A stretch of 64,000 nt of DNA from Solirubrobacter sp963724195 (lineage in GTDB: Bacteria > Actinomycetota > Thermoleophilia > Solirubrobacterales > Solirubrobacteraceae). The DNA lies in contig CAVRTQ010000024.1 in NCBI GenBank assembly GCA_963724195.1, positions 1 through 64,000 of the forward strand, written 5' to 3'. Position numbers and translations under genes: made by a program. Positions 18,915-26,912 of this stretch are shown piece after piece (the first letter of the stretch is position 1; every line of letters begins with the position of its first letter). The notes below the pieces were generated by a model that was given only the letters and a program-made list of their open reading frames with translations, ran no database searches and was not told the origin of the DNA.

Positions 18915-20545
18915 GCGCCGCCTGGGAGCGGGCGAACCGCGAGCTGATCGCGAAGCTGCTGACCGAGCTCGAGTTCGAGGAGCTGCTGCAGCCGGACGTT
19001 GCGGGCGACGAGTGGACGCTGACGCTGGGTCGGTTCACGCTGCACTACACCGCGCGCCGGCGCTCGATGGGCCACGCGCGCGTGGACCCGGACTCGCTGC
19101 GCGCGACCGAGGACGGCGTCGAGATCCCGCTCCCGGACGCGGACCTGATCGTCGCCGTCGGCGCGCCCGCGCTGGGCGTGGACCCGTCGACCACCGCGGG
19201 CCTGATCGGCGAGATCGCGTCCACGCTGGTGTCCGACGCCCAGCAGCTCGAGCGCGGCGCGCCCGCGGCCGAGCTGCTCGACCTGGACCCGATCGAGCTC
19301 GAAGGCGAGCTGCGCGGGCACCCGTGGATCGTGGCCAGCAAGGGCCGCGTCGGGTTCTCCTCGACCGACCTGCGCCGCTACGCCCCGGAGGCGCACCGCG
19401 CCGTCCCCATCTACTGGCTGCACGTGGAGGACGCGGACTGGCGCGGCCAGCCGCTCTCGGACCTGGTGCCGGTGCACCCCTGGCAGTGGGACCACCGGAT
19501 CCAGCAGCTCTACGCGGGGGACATCGCGCGCGGGCGCATCCGCTTCCTCGGCGAGCGCGGTGGCCGCTGGCTGCCGCAGCAGTCGATCCGCACGCTGGCG
19601 GACGCCGACCACCCCGAGCGTCACCACCTCAAGCTCGCGCTCTCGATCCTGAACACGTCGGTGTGGCGCGGCCTCCCCCGCGACCGGACGCTGGCCGCGC
19701 CCCGGCTCAGCGAGTGGCTGCAGGAGCGAGTGCTGAGCGACGCGTTCCTGCGCGAGACGGGCGTGATCCTGCTCGGCGAGGTCGCGTCCGTGAGCGTCGC
19801 GCACCCGGCGTTCGAGGCCGTGGCCGACGTGCCCTACCAGCACACCGAGCTGCTCGGCGCGATCTGGCGCGAGTCGGTGGACAGCTACCTGGCCGACGGC
19901 GAGCGCGCGATCTCGTTGGCGGCGCTGCTGCACCGGGACCCCGCCGGGGTCGCGTACGTGGAGCCGCTGATCGCGCGCTCTGGCCTGTCGGTGCAGGAGT
20001 GGGTCGCGCGGCTCCACGAGGTGACGCTCCCGCCGCTGCTGCACATGCTCTACCGCTACGGCGCGGCCTTCTCACCGCACGCGCAGAACTGCATGCTCGT
20101 GCTCCGCGACGACGCGCCCGCGCGGCTCGTCGTCAAGGACTTCGTCGACGACATGATGGTGTCGAGCGACCCGCTGCCGGAGCTGGCGGACATGCCGGAC
20201 GACGTGCGAGCGGCTCTGGGTGACGGCGTGGAGGCCGCGATCCTCGTGCAGTGGATCCAGGGCGGCCTGCTGGTGTGCGTGCACCGGTACCTGGCGGAGA
20301 TCCTCGAGGACCGGCTGGGCTTCTCCGAAGGCGCGTTCTGGGCGCTCGGGGAGCGGGCCGTCGCGCGCTACCAGGCGCGGTTCCCGGAGCTCGAGGACCG
20401 CTTCGCGCTGTTCGACATGGAGGCGCCGGCGTTCGTGAAGCTGTGCCTGAACCGCGTCCGGATGCTCGAGCGCGGCTACAGCGACGCGGCCTCGCGGCCG
20501 ATTGCCGCCGCGGTCGGGTGGATCGAGAATCCGTTGGCGCCATGA
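18911..20545 (+). CDS. NIS siderophore synthetase, IucA/IucC family
   Basis: An intact 544-residue synthetase. The family motifs are GHPWIVASKGRVGFS, VPVHPWQWDHRI, WLPQQSIRTL, HHLKLALSILNTSVWRGL, RYGAAFSPHAQNCMLVL and KDFVDDMM. With the NIS-acyltransferase fusion upstream it makes a two-synthetase pathway like aerobactin's IucA plus IucC, or rhizobactin's RhbC plus RhbF. It probably performs the second condensation. The start overlaps the monooxygenase stop and the stop overlaps the acyltransferase start. Confidence 0.9.
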   Translation: MSAAWERANRELIAKLLTELEFEELLQPDVAGDEWTLTLGRFTLHYTARRRSMGHARVDPDSLRATEDGVEIPLPDADLIVAVGAPALGVDPSTTAGLIGEIASTLVSDAQQLERGAPAAELLDLDPIELEGELRGHPWIVASKGRVGFSSTDLRRYAPEAHRAVPIYWLHVEDADWRGQPLSDLVPVHPWQWDHRIQQLYAGDIARGRIRFLGERGGRWLPQQSIRTLADADHPERHHLKLALSILNTSVWRGLPRDRTLAAPRLSEWLQERVLSDAFLRETGVILLGEVASVSVAHPAFEAVADVPYQHTELLGAIWRESVDSYLADGERAISLAALLHRDPAGVAYVEPLIARSGLSVQEWVARLHEVTLPPLLHMLYRYGAAFSPHAQNCMLVLRDDAPARLVVKDFVDDMMVSSDPLPELADMPDDVRAALGDGVEAAILVQWIQGGLLVCVHRYLAEILEDRLGFSEGAFWALGERAVARYQARFPELEDRFALFDMEAPAFVKLCLNRVRMLERGYSDAASRPIAAAVGWIENPLAP

Positions 20546-21136
20546 GTAGCCATTCCGAGCTGGCCGTCCACGCCGAATACGAGCCGGCTTTGGACCGGCA
20601 AGCTGTGGGCGCGTCCCGCGCTGCCCGAGTACGACACCGAGCTGCTGTGGACGTGGATGCACAAGCCGCACGTGGTGCCGTTCTGGGCGATGGACTGGCC
20701 CGAGGACTGGATCCGCGACTACCTCGTGCGCCAGAACGAGGACCCGGCCCGCTCGCCGCTGCTCGGCTACGTGGACGACATGGCCGTCGGCTACATCGAG
20801 ATCTACGACCCGGCGCGCGACGTGCTCGGCGCCCATGCGCCCATCTTGCCGGGCGACATCGGCGCGCACGTGCTGATCGGCGACGAGGAGCACCTCGGCC
20901 GCTACTCCGTGGCCATCGGGCGCGCCGTCGTGCGCTTCCTGTTCAAGCGCCCCGGCGTGCTGCGGATCGTCGGCGAGCCCGACGTCCGCAACCACCAGTT
21001 CCTCTCGCTGCTCGCGTTCCTCGGGTTCCGCAAGCAGGGTGAGATCGACCTGCCGGACAAGCGCGCCGCGTTCATGGTCTGCGAGCGCACGGACTTCGAG
21101 CGGCTCTCCGCCCGGCGGCGTCGCGTCTCCGCGTGA
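20542..21136 (+). CDS. Siderophore acyltransferase, AlcB/IucB-like GNAT (one frameshift)
   Basis: About 197 residues after deleting one G near 20600, which gives YEPLWTGKLWARPALPEYDT then ELLWTWMHKPHVVPFWAMD. The GNAT core follows (LGYVDDMAVGYIEIYDP, GIGAHVLIGDEEHLG-like loop, EPDVRNHQFLSLLAFLGFRK). It closely resembles the acyltransferase part of the first operon gene, down to the EPDVRN motif, so the operon has two acyltransferases. It would acylate the N-hydroxylated amine. It is coupled to the NIS synthetase (ATGA) and to the ABC gene (GTGA). Confidence 0.8.
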
Positions 21137-21922
21137 TCCTCGCGCTCGTCGGGTGTCGTCAAGCGGTACGGCGAGCGGGTGGCGCTCGACGGCGTCGACT
21201 TCGAGGTGCCGGCCGGGCTCCGTCGTCGCGCTGTTGGGGCCCAACGGCGCGGGCAAGTCGACGCTGGTCTCGATCGCCGCGGGGCTGCTGAAGCCGGACG
21301 CGGGCGTGGTGAGCGTGCGCGGGCGGCCCGGGCTTGGCGCCGCAGGAGATCGGCATCTACCCGTCGCTGACCGTGCGCGAGAACCTGTGGGCGTTCGCGG
21401 AGCTCCACGGCGTGTCGCAGCCGGCGAGCGGAGCGGCTGCTGGCGCCGTTCGTGCTCACCGAGCTGGCCGACCGGCCCGCGGGGCGGCTGAGCGGCGGCG
21501 AGCAGCGGCGGCTGCACACGGCGATCGCGGTCGTGCACCGGCCTCGCGTGGTGCTGCTGGACGAGCCGACCGCGGGCGCGGACACGCAGACGCGGTCCGC
21601 CATCCTGCGCGCCGTGCTCGATCTGGCGGGCGACGGGGCGGCGGTCGTCTACACGACCCACTACCTGCCCGAGGTCGAGGAGCTCGACGCCGGCGTGGCG
21701 CTGCTCGAGGCCGGACGGATCATCGCCACCGGAGCGGTGTCCGAACTGATCGCGCAGCACGCCGAATCGGTGGTCGAGATCACGTACACGGACGGGCGGG
21801 TGGAGCGCCGCCCGGGCACGTCGCTGCACGGCCTGGGCGACGACGTGATCCGCGCCGAAGTGATCAAGTCGTCGCTGGAGGCGGCGTACTTGGCGCTGAC
21901 CGGGAGGCGGAACGCCGAGTGA
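21133..21922 (+). CDS. ABC transporter ATP-binding protein, putative siderophore exporter (four frameshifts)
   Basis: After removing four single G residues (near 21157, 21222, 21330 and 21427) a continuous 261-residue ATPase appears. It has VVKRYGERVALDGVDFEVPA, Walker A LGPNGAGKST, a Q-loop region APQEIGIYPSLTVRENLWAF, signature RLSGGEQRRL, Walker B VVLLDEPTAG and the switch His in TTHYLPEVEE. It is of the ABC-2/drug exporter type. The operon position, coupled to the acyltransferase upstream and a permease downstream, suggests siderophore export. The four breaks in 790 bp are the densest in the window apart from 52815-54157. Confidence 0.75.
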
Positions 21923-22668
21923 TCCGCAACGAGCTCCGGCTCCTGCGCCACGACCCCGTGCCCGCCGCGGTGCTCGTGGGCATGCCGCTCGTGCTGATGA
22001 CGCTGCTCAGCGACGCGATGGGGTCGACTCTGGCGAGCAACGGCTTCGAGGGCGCGCCGGGCTCCGCGCAGACCGTCCCGGGCATGGCGTGCGTGTTCGC
22101 GTCGTTCGGGATCGCGGTCGTCGGCTTCGCCATCTTCCGCGAGCACGGCTGGCGCACGTGGCCGCGGCTGCGCGCCGCGGGCCTCTCGGGGCGGCGGCTG
22201 CTGGCGGGCAAGCTCGCCGTCCCGGGGCTGCTGGTCGCCGCCCAGCACGTCGTCTTGTTCGGCTTCGGCGTGCTGTTCCTGGACCTGGAGGTCAGCGGGT
22301 CGCGGCTCGCCGTGGTGCTGATCGCGGCGCTGTTCGGGCTGCTCGTCCTGGTCGCCGGGCTCGCGGCGGCCGCGGCGCTGTCCACGATCCAGCAGGTCAA
22401 CGCGGTCACGAACCTCGGGGCGATGGCGCTCGGCGGGCTCGGCGGCGGCTTCGTGCCCGTCGATTCCCTGCCCGAGTGGGTCCAGCCGATCGCCCCGATC
22501 TCCCCCGTCTACTGGGCGATGGAGGGCTACCAGACCGTGATCCTGGAGGGCGGCGGCGTGAGCGACGTGCTCGGCCCGCTGGCCGTGCTCGCCGCGTTCA
22601 CCGCCGCCTTCGCCGGGATCGCGCTGTGGCGCTTCAAGTTGGACGCGCCGAAGCGCACCTGGGGTTAG
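21919..22668 (+). CDS. ABC-2 type permease, putative siderophore exporter
   Basis: An intact 249-residue membrane protein with about six hydrophobic segments and a central GWRTWPRLRAAGLSGRRLLAGK cytoplasmic region. The signature ALSTIQQVNAVTNLGAMALG and the P-rich SLPEWVQPIAPISPVYWAMEG loop are usual for ABC-2 permeases. The GTG start overlaps the ATPase stop. It ends the siderophore operon; its stop touches that of the convergent gene at 22665. Direction of transport (export) is inferred from family and context. Confidence 0.8.
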   Translation: MIRNELRLLRHDPVPAAVLVGMPLVLMTLLSDAMGSTLASNGFEGAPGSAQTVPGMACVFASFGIAVVGFAIFREHGWRTWPRLRAAGLSGRRLLAGKLAVPGLLVAAQHVVLFGFGVLFLDLEVSGSRLAVVLIAALFGLLVLVAGLAAAAALSTIQQVNAVTNLGAMALGGLGGGFVPVDSLPEWVQPIAPISPVYWAMEGYQTVILEGGGVSDVLGPLAVLAAFTAAFAGIALWRFKLDAPKRTWG

Positions 22669-23610
22669 CCCGGCAGCGTCTGCGTGTCCTTGACGACGCC
22701 TTCGGTGCGGGTCATCTGCAGCCACGGGTGGTCGACGTCGCCGCGGTAGTGGACCATCGCCAGCGGCCGGCCCGTGTCCGGGTCGACGATCAGCTCGACG
22801 CCCACGTTCTCGTGGATCTCCGGGTCCCCGTCGGCCGCGACGGCGACCCCTGGGCGGCCGAGCGGGTCGGTCACGTCGCCGACGAGCTTCATCCCCGGCA
22901 GGCCGGACAGGAAGCCGAACACGGCGCGCAGCACCTCGGGCGGCGTGCCGCTGCTCGTCGGTGATCATCTGGGACGCGGCGAGGACGTAGTCGCGCGTCG
23001 TCGGCTCGCTCCCCTCCTCCAACCGCGACCGCGACGCCAGCTCGCGCATCTTCGCCGCGAGCGCCTTCGGCTCCGTCGGGAAGTCCCGCAGCCGCGGCTG
23101 CTCGGTGTTCACCGGCGTTCGCTCGATCTTGCCGCCCGGCGGCAGCTTGGTGACCGTTCCCGTCGGACGACTCCTGCTGCACGATCGACTCCGGCGGGGT
23201 GGGGATGGACGTGCCGTCCGCCGTGTCCGCGCGTTCCTTTCCGTCCACGAGCGTGACCGTTCGGCCCTTTGCCGTCCGCGTCGGCCCAGTAGCGCAGGTC
23301 GAGTCGCACGCTCCGGGTGCTCCGCCTCCCGCTGGACCACGCGCACGGCGTAGTACTCACCCGGCTGGAGCGCCGGGAGCGGTTGGGGCTTCAGGCCGCG
23401 CAGGACGGTGGCCGCCGACGCTTCCGCCGGCCGGGTCGGTGCGCCGCTGGGGGCGAACGCGACGGCGGCGGCCGCCGCGGCGGTGACCGCGAGCGCGAGC
23501 GCAGGCAGCTTGCGGGAGCGGCGGGGTGGCGTGACGATCAGGTCGTTGATGCGCTCGTGCGTGCGGGCGCGGGCGTTCGCGAGCTGCGTCTCGGTCAAGG
23601 TGTCGGTCAT
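22665..23610 (-). CDS. Membrane-anchored sigma-factor partner, CU044_5270-like (several frameshifts)
   Basis: The N-terminus is cytoplasmic (LTETQLANARARTHERINDL), followed by a helix (LPALALAVTAAAAAAVAFA) and an outer domain. Recognisable pieces are ATVLRGLKPQPLPALQPGEY then YAVRVVQRE, QPRLRDFPTEPKALAAKMRE, RDYVLAASQMITD, LRAVFGFLSGLPGMKLVGDV and GVELIVDPDTGRPLAMVHY. The frame changes at about 23310, 23170 and 22965. This architecture matches proteins encoded next to ECF sigma factors, where they act as putative anti-sigma or sensor partners. Its start overlaps the sigma gene stop (ATGA), supporting a pair. Confidence 0.65.
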
Positions 23611-24140
23611 CGGTCGCCTCCGAGGTGGGCGGTGAGCTGGCGGCGGGCGCGGTGGATGCGGGAGCGGACGGTGCCGACGGGCACGTCGAGGGCCTGGGCG
23701 ATCTCGTCGTAGCTGAGCTCGCCCCAGGCGTGCAGCAGGAGCGCGTCGCGGTCGCGGCGCGCGAGGTCGGTGAGCCCGGCGTACAGATCCGGGTCCAGGC
23801 CTTCCGTGGGCGTCACGGTCGGCTCGGGGAGCGCGAGGGCGCGCTGCAGCAGCTCGAGCTGACGGCGCTCGTCGCGGCGGTGGCTCGCCACGGCCTTGTT
23901 CGCGATCCCGAACAGCCACGGGCGGGCGCTGCCGTAGCTCGCGTCGAACTTGCGGCGCTTGCGGAACGCCGTCACGAAGACCTCCTGCGCGAGGTCCTGC
24001 GCGGCGTCCGGGCCGACGCGCCGCGCGAGATACGCGGCGATCGCGTCGAAGTGCCGGTCCACCACGGCGTGGAAGCGCTGCGGCGGACCGGCGAGGTCGG
24101 CGGCGTCCACCGCCGCATCGGTGTGGAATGTCAGGGCCAT
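23607..24140 (-). CDS. ECF-type RNA polymerase sigma factor
   Basis: An intact 177-residue sigma factor. Region 2 spans residues 22-95 (RFHAVVDRHFDAIAAYLARR, DLAQEVFVTAFRKR, ARPWLFGIANKAVASHRRDE). Region 4 spans residues 125-175 (DRDALLLHAWGELSYDEIAQ, then ALDVPVGTVRSRIHRARRQL, a helix-turn-helix). It directs transcription of a regulon in response to a signal passed by its partner, here most likely the coupled membrane protein at 22665. The upstream gap 24141-24279 should carry its promoter. Confidence 0.9.
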   Translation of the reverse strand: MALTFHTDAAVDAADLAGPPQRFHAVVDRHFDAIAAYLARRVGPDAAQDLAQEVFVTAFRKRRKFDASYGSARPWLFGIANKAVASHRRDERRQLELLQRALALPEPTVTPTEGLDPDLYAGLTDLARRDRDALLLHAWGELSYDEIAQALDVPVGTVRSRIHRARRQLTAHLGGDR

Positions 24141-24279
24141 CTACGCCCTACTAGGCGAGTTGTGGCCCGGAAAGTTCACGCCGATCCGACACACTATTGG
24201 TGCAAACGCGTCTTGTTCCGTGGCAGCCAGGCGTTGCGACTCTGCAGGCGTGCCGAGCGATTGGTCAGTTGAAGTCGCT

Positions 24280-25152
24280 ATGCGACGCGAATCGACCACC
24301 GACCCCGTCCGGGTCCTTGCGAGATTCGCGGCGGGGCAGTGGGGCGTCGTCACCCGCGCCGAGCTCTTCGAGTGCGGCTTGAGCGCCGAGCAGGTCCAGC
24401 GCATGGTGGCGCGCGGGCACCTGCACCTCCTTCACCGGGGTGTGTACGCCGTGGGTCACCGCAACGTCACCACGGAAGGCCGCTTCCTCGCGGCGGTGAA
24501 AGCGTGCGGTCCGGGAGCCGTGCTGAGCCACTACTGCGCTGCCTGCCACCGAGGTTGGCTCAAATACAACGGCCGCCCGATCGACGTGACCGCACCGACC
24601 AAGCGCACGCGCCCGACGATCAGGACGCACCGCTCCGACCTGATCGAGCGCGAGGTGCTGCGGCAAATCCCGATCACCCCGCGGCTGCGCACCATCACGG
24701 ACCTCGCGGCCAGCGAGCCCGAACCCGTCGTCAAACGCGCGCTCCGACAGGCGAAGTTCACCGAGGCCGAGCTCGAGCTCCTCCCCCGCACCGGCGTGAT
24801 CGGCCGCATCGTCGACCTCAGCGCGGCGCCCACCGCCAGTGGCAACGAGGACGTCGTGCTCGACCTCGTCCTCAAGGCCGGCTTCGAGCACCCACTGGTC
24901 AACGCCCCGTACCCCGGCACGAACTATTTCCCCGATCTCTGGTGGCCGCCGCAAGGCCTCATCGTCGAGGTCGACAGCCGCGCCTGGCACTCCGATCTGC
25001 TCGCCCAGTACGACGACCGTGAGCGTCAAGCCGACCTGGAGGTCGCGGGCGAGCGCGTGCTGCGCACCACCAAGGCGCAGGTCCTGCGCGACCCGTCCCG
25101 GTTCTTCGCCCGGCTTCAGGCCGCGGGCGCTCCGAGGAGGAGCGCGAGTTGA
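24280..25152 (+). CDS. AbiEi-type antitoxin domain protein with DUF559 endonuclease-like C-terminus
   Basis: An intact protein of 290 residues. Residues 8-60 (FAAGQWGVVTRAELFECGLS, then RGHLHLLHRGVYAVGH) form the winged-helix domain of AbiEi-like antitoxins. The C-terminal 100 residues have the DUF559/Vsr-like nuclease fold: GNEDVVLDLVLKAG, FPDLWWPPQGLIVEVDSRAW with the D-x(n)-EVD active-site pattern, and DRERQADLEVAGERVLRTT. No AbiEii toxin partner is next to it. Such fusions are common singletons in actinobacteria with unknown role. ATG 24280 is chosen; GAAG lies just before it. The 3' end overlaps the convergent thioesterase by 37 bp. Confidence 0.75.
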   Translation: MRRESTTDPVRVLARFAAGQWGVVTRAELFECGLSAEQVQRMVARGHLHLLHRGVYAVGHRNVTTEGRFLAAVKACGPGAVLSHYCAACHRGWLKYNGRPIDVTAPTKRTRPTIRTHRSDLIEREVLRQIPITPRLRTITDLAASEPEPVVKRALRQAKFTEAELELLPRTGVIGRIVDLSAAPTASGNEDVVLDLVLKAGFEHPLVNAPYPGTNYFPDLWWPPQGLIVEVDSRAWHSDLLAQYDDRERQADLEVAGERVLRTTKAQVLRDPSRFFARLQAAGAPRRSAS

Positions 25153-25880
25153 CGGGACTGCGCGACGAGGGTCCCGTCCGGGCTCCAGAGCTCGCCGTCC
25201 TCCTCGAAGTAGCCGTCGCGGGCGAGCTTCGACGTGAACCGCGCGAGCACCGGGCCGGTGTAGGGCAGTGGGGCGCGGAAGTGGATCGTGAGGTCGATCG
25301 TGGGCGCGGGGTGCAGCTCGGTCAGGCGGGGCCAGATCGCGGGGTAGTAGCCGTCGGCCATCACGCACATCGCGGGGCCGTCGAGCGGGCGCCCGTCCTT
25401 GAAGCCGATCCAGCCGCCCACCACCGATTCGTCCGCGCCGGTGAAGGGCGGCGCGCCGAAGCGCGGCTGGAAGATCAGCTGCTGCGTGAACGGTGGCGCG
25501 CCCGGGAGCGGCGCCTGGTCGGGAGAGGCGGGCGGGACAACGGGCATCGGGATCTCCCCCACGTCCGGTCCGCCGTAGGCGTCGGCGAACGCGCCGAGGC
25601 CGAGCGCAACCGGCTTGCCGTCCTGCTCCAGGCGCCCGGTCACGGTCGACATGGCGCGGCCGGCGCGTTCCACGGTGGCGGTCGCGTGGACCGGGCCGAT
25701 CGCGGGCGGGCGCAGGAAGTGGACGGTGAGCGAGCGCGGCGGACGCCCCGCGGCCCGTTCCATCGCGCTCGCCAGCAGCGCCATCACGTAGCCGCCGTGC
25801 GGGCCGCGGGCGGTCTCCCAGCCCGCGGCGATCTGGCCGTTGCCGTCAGCGTCGAGGGCGAGGTCGTCGTCGAAGCTCAT
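25116..25880 (-). CDS. Acyl-CoA thioesterase, TesB-like double hotdog
   Basis: About 254 residues with the two hotdog repeats of the TesB/4HBT_3 family: GPHGGYVMALLASAMERAAG, then SLTVHFLRPPAIGPVHATAT and TIDLTIHFRAPLPYTGPV. It hydrolyses acyl-CoA thioesters in the cytoplasm; chain length is unknown. The FAS-I gene nearby makes a lipid role reasonable but unproven. ATG 25880 (MSFDDDLAL) is preferred over ATG 25901, because the latter would overlap the divergent start at 25900. Confidence 0.8.
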   Translation of the reverse strand: MSFDDDLALDADGNGQIAAGWETARGPHGGYVMALLASAMERAAGRPPRSLTVHFLRPPAIGPVHATATVERAGRAMSTVTGRLEQDGKPVALGLGAFADAYGGPDVGEIPMPVVPPASPDQAPLPGAPPFTQQLIFQPRFGAPPFTGADESVVGGWIGFKDGRPLDGPAMCVMADGYYPAIWPRLTELHPAPTIDLTIHFRAPLPYTGPVLARFTSKLARDGYFEEDGELWSPDGTLVAQSRQLALLLGAPAA

Positions 25881-25899
25881 GCCGATAGGCTCGCAATCC

Positions 25900-26245
25900 A
25901 TGTCGCTCTCCGTCGAGATCTCCGATCACCACCGCGCAGGATCTGCCGGGGTTCCGCGTCGTCGAGAACCTGGGCGTCACGTTCGGCCTCGTGGTGCGCA
26001 GCATGGGGCTCACGCGCAACGTCGCGGCCGGGTTCAAGTCGCTCAAGCGCGGCGAGGTGACGCAGTACACGGACCTGCTGGAGGATGCGCGCCGGCACGC
26101 GGTCGACCGGCTCGTGGCGAACGCGAAGCTGCTCGGAGCGACGGGGATCCTCGCGATGCGCTTCGACTCCTCGGAGATGGGCAACGGGCTCACGGAAGTC
26201 GTCGCGTACGGGACGGCGGTCGTGGTCGAGCGTGCCGAGCCCTGA
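25900..26245 (+). CDS. YbjQ/UPF0145 heavy-metal-binding family protein (one frameshift)
   Basis: About 114 residues. After deleting one G in CTCCGATCACC (near 25923) the sequence reads EISITTAQDLPGFRVVENLG, then VTFGLVVRSMGLTRNVAAGF, ATGILAMRFDSSEM and EVVAYGTAVVVE. This is the full YbjQ fold, a pentamer-forming domain with a proposed but unproven metal role. It is followed by a DUF1707 gene with a 14-bp overlap. Confidence 0.75.
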
Positions 26246-26550
26246 GCAGGAGCGCGTCGCGACCGTGCTCGGCCGCCACTACGCGGCCGACCGGCTGGAC
26301 GCGGGCGAGCTCGACCGGCGGCTGGACCTCACGTTCGGCGGGGTCACTCGACGACGCGCTGGCCGGTCTCCCGCCGCTCGTGGCCGCGGCCCCGAAGCGC
26401 CGCCGCTGGGGCGGCCGCCACGGCGAGGCCGACGCCGCCGATCCCGCCTGGCTGCCGACGAAGGAACGCTTCATCGATCCTGGCTCAGGCCGGGTGATGC
26501 GGGTCTGGGTCGACCCGGCCGACCACCAGCGCCACTACGTGCCGGACTGA
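26232..26550 (+). CDS. DUF1707 (SHOCT-like) protein (one frameshift)
   Basis: About 105 residues. The N-terminal DUF1707 helical hairpin has QERVATVLGRHYAADRLDAG then ELDRRLDL, followed after one G is removed from GGCGGGGTC (near 26345) by SLDDALAGLPPLV. The C-terminal part (DPGSGRVMRVWVDPADHQRH) is polar with no membrane helix. DUF1707 occurs at the N-terminus of small actinobacterial proteins of unknown function. It overlaps the YbjQ-like gene upstream and the convergent acpS downstream. Confidence 0.65.
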
Positions 26551-26912
26551 GTGAACAGCACGACGGCGATGGCGGCGTCGCCGTCGTGGCTGAGCGAGAG
26601 GCTCGTGCTGCACGGGCCGACCATCTGCGCGAGCGTGCCGTGGAGGGCGAGCGCCGGGCGGCCGTAGCCGTCGTCGACGACTTCGATCTCGCGCAGGTCG
26701 AGGCTGCCGAGCAGCGGCGGCTGGTGCGTGCGCGAGCCCGACCAGGCTTTGATGAACGCCTCCTTGGCCGCGAACCGCGCCGCCAGGCGGCGTGGGTCAC
26801 GCGCGACGCGCTGCTCGCGCGGCGTGAACGTGTAGTCGACGAAGCCGGAGGCGGTGTCCTCGAGCTGCTGCGCGAAGCCCGGGACGTTGACGAGATCGAC
26901 GCCGACGGTCAT
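26535..26912 (-). CDS. acpS: Holo-[acyl-carrier-protein] synthase
   Basis: An intact 125-residue AcpS. VGVDLVNVPGFA carries the Mg-binding Asp, FTPREQRVA and RFAAKEAFIKAW form the second metal/CoA motif, and SLSHDGDAAIAVVL is the C-terminal strand. It attaches 4'-phosphopantetheine to carrier domains. The start overlaps the FAS-I stop, the same fas-acpS order known in mycobacteria, so the FAS-I ACP domain is its expected target. A second, Sfp-type transferase lies at 40714. Confidence 0.9.
   Translation of the reverse strand: MTVGVDLVNVPGFAQQLEDTASGFVDYTFTPREQRVARDPRRLAARFAAKEAFIKAWSGSRTHQPPLLGSLDLREIEVVDDGYGRPALALHGTLAQMVGPCSTSLSLSHDGDAAIAVVLFTQSGT

Noticed and set aside
21133..21922. Treating the ABC ATPase as a decayed pseudogene
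   Set aside because: Four single-G removals restore a full ATPase with all motifs and correct overlaps at both ends; random decay would also have produced substitutions in motifs and larger deletions.
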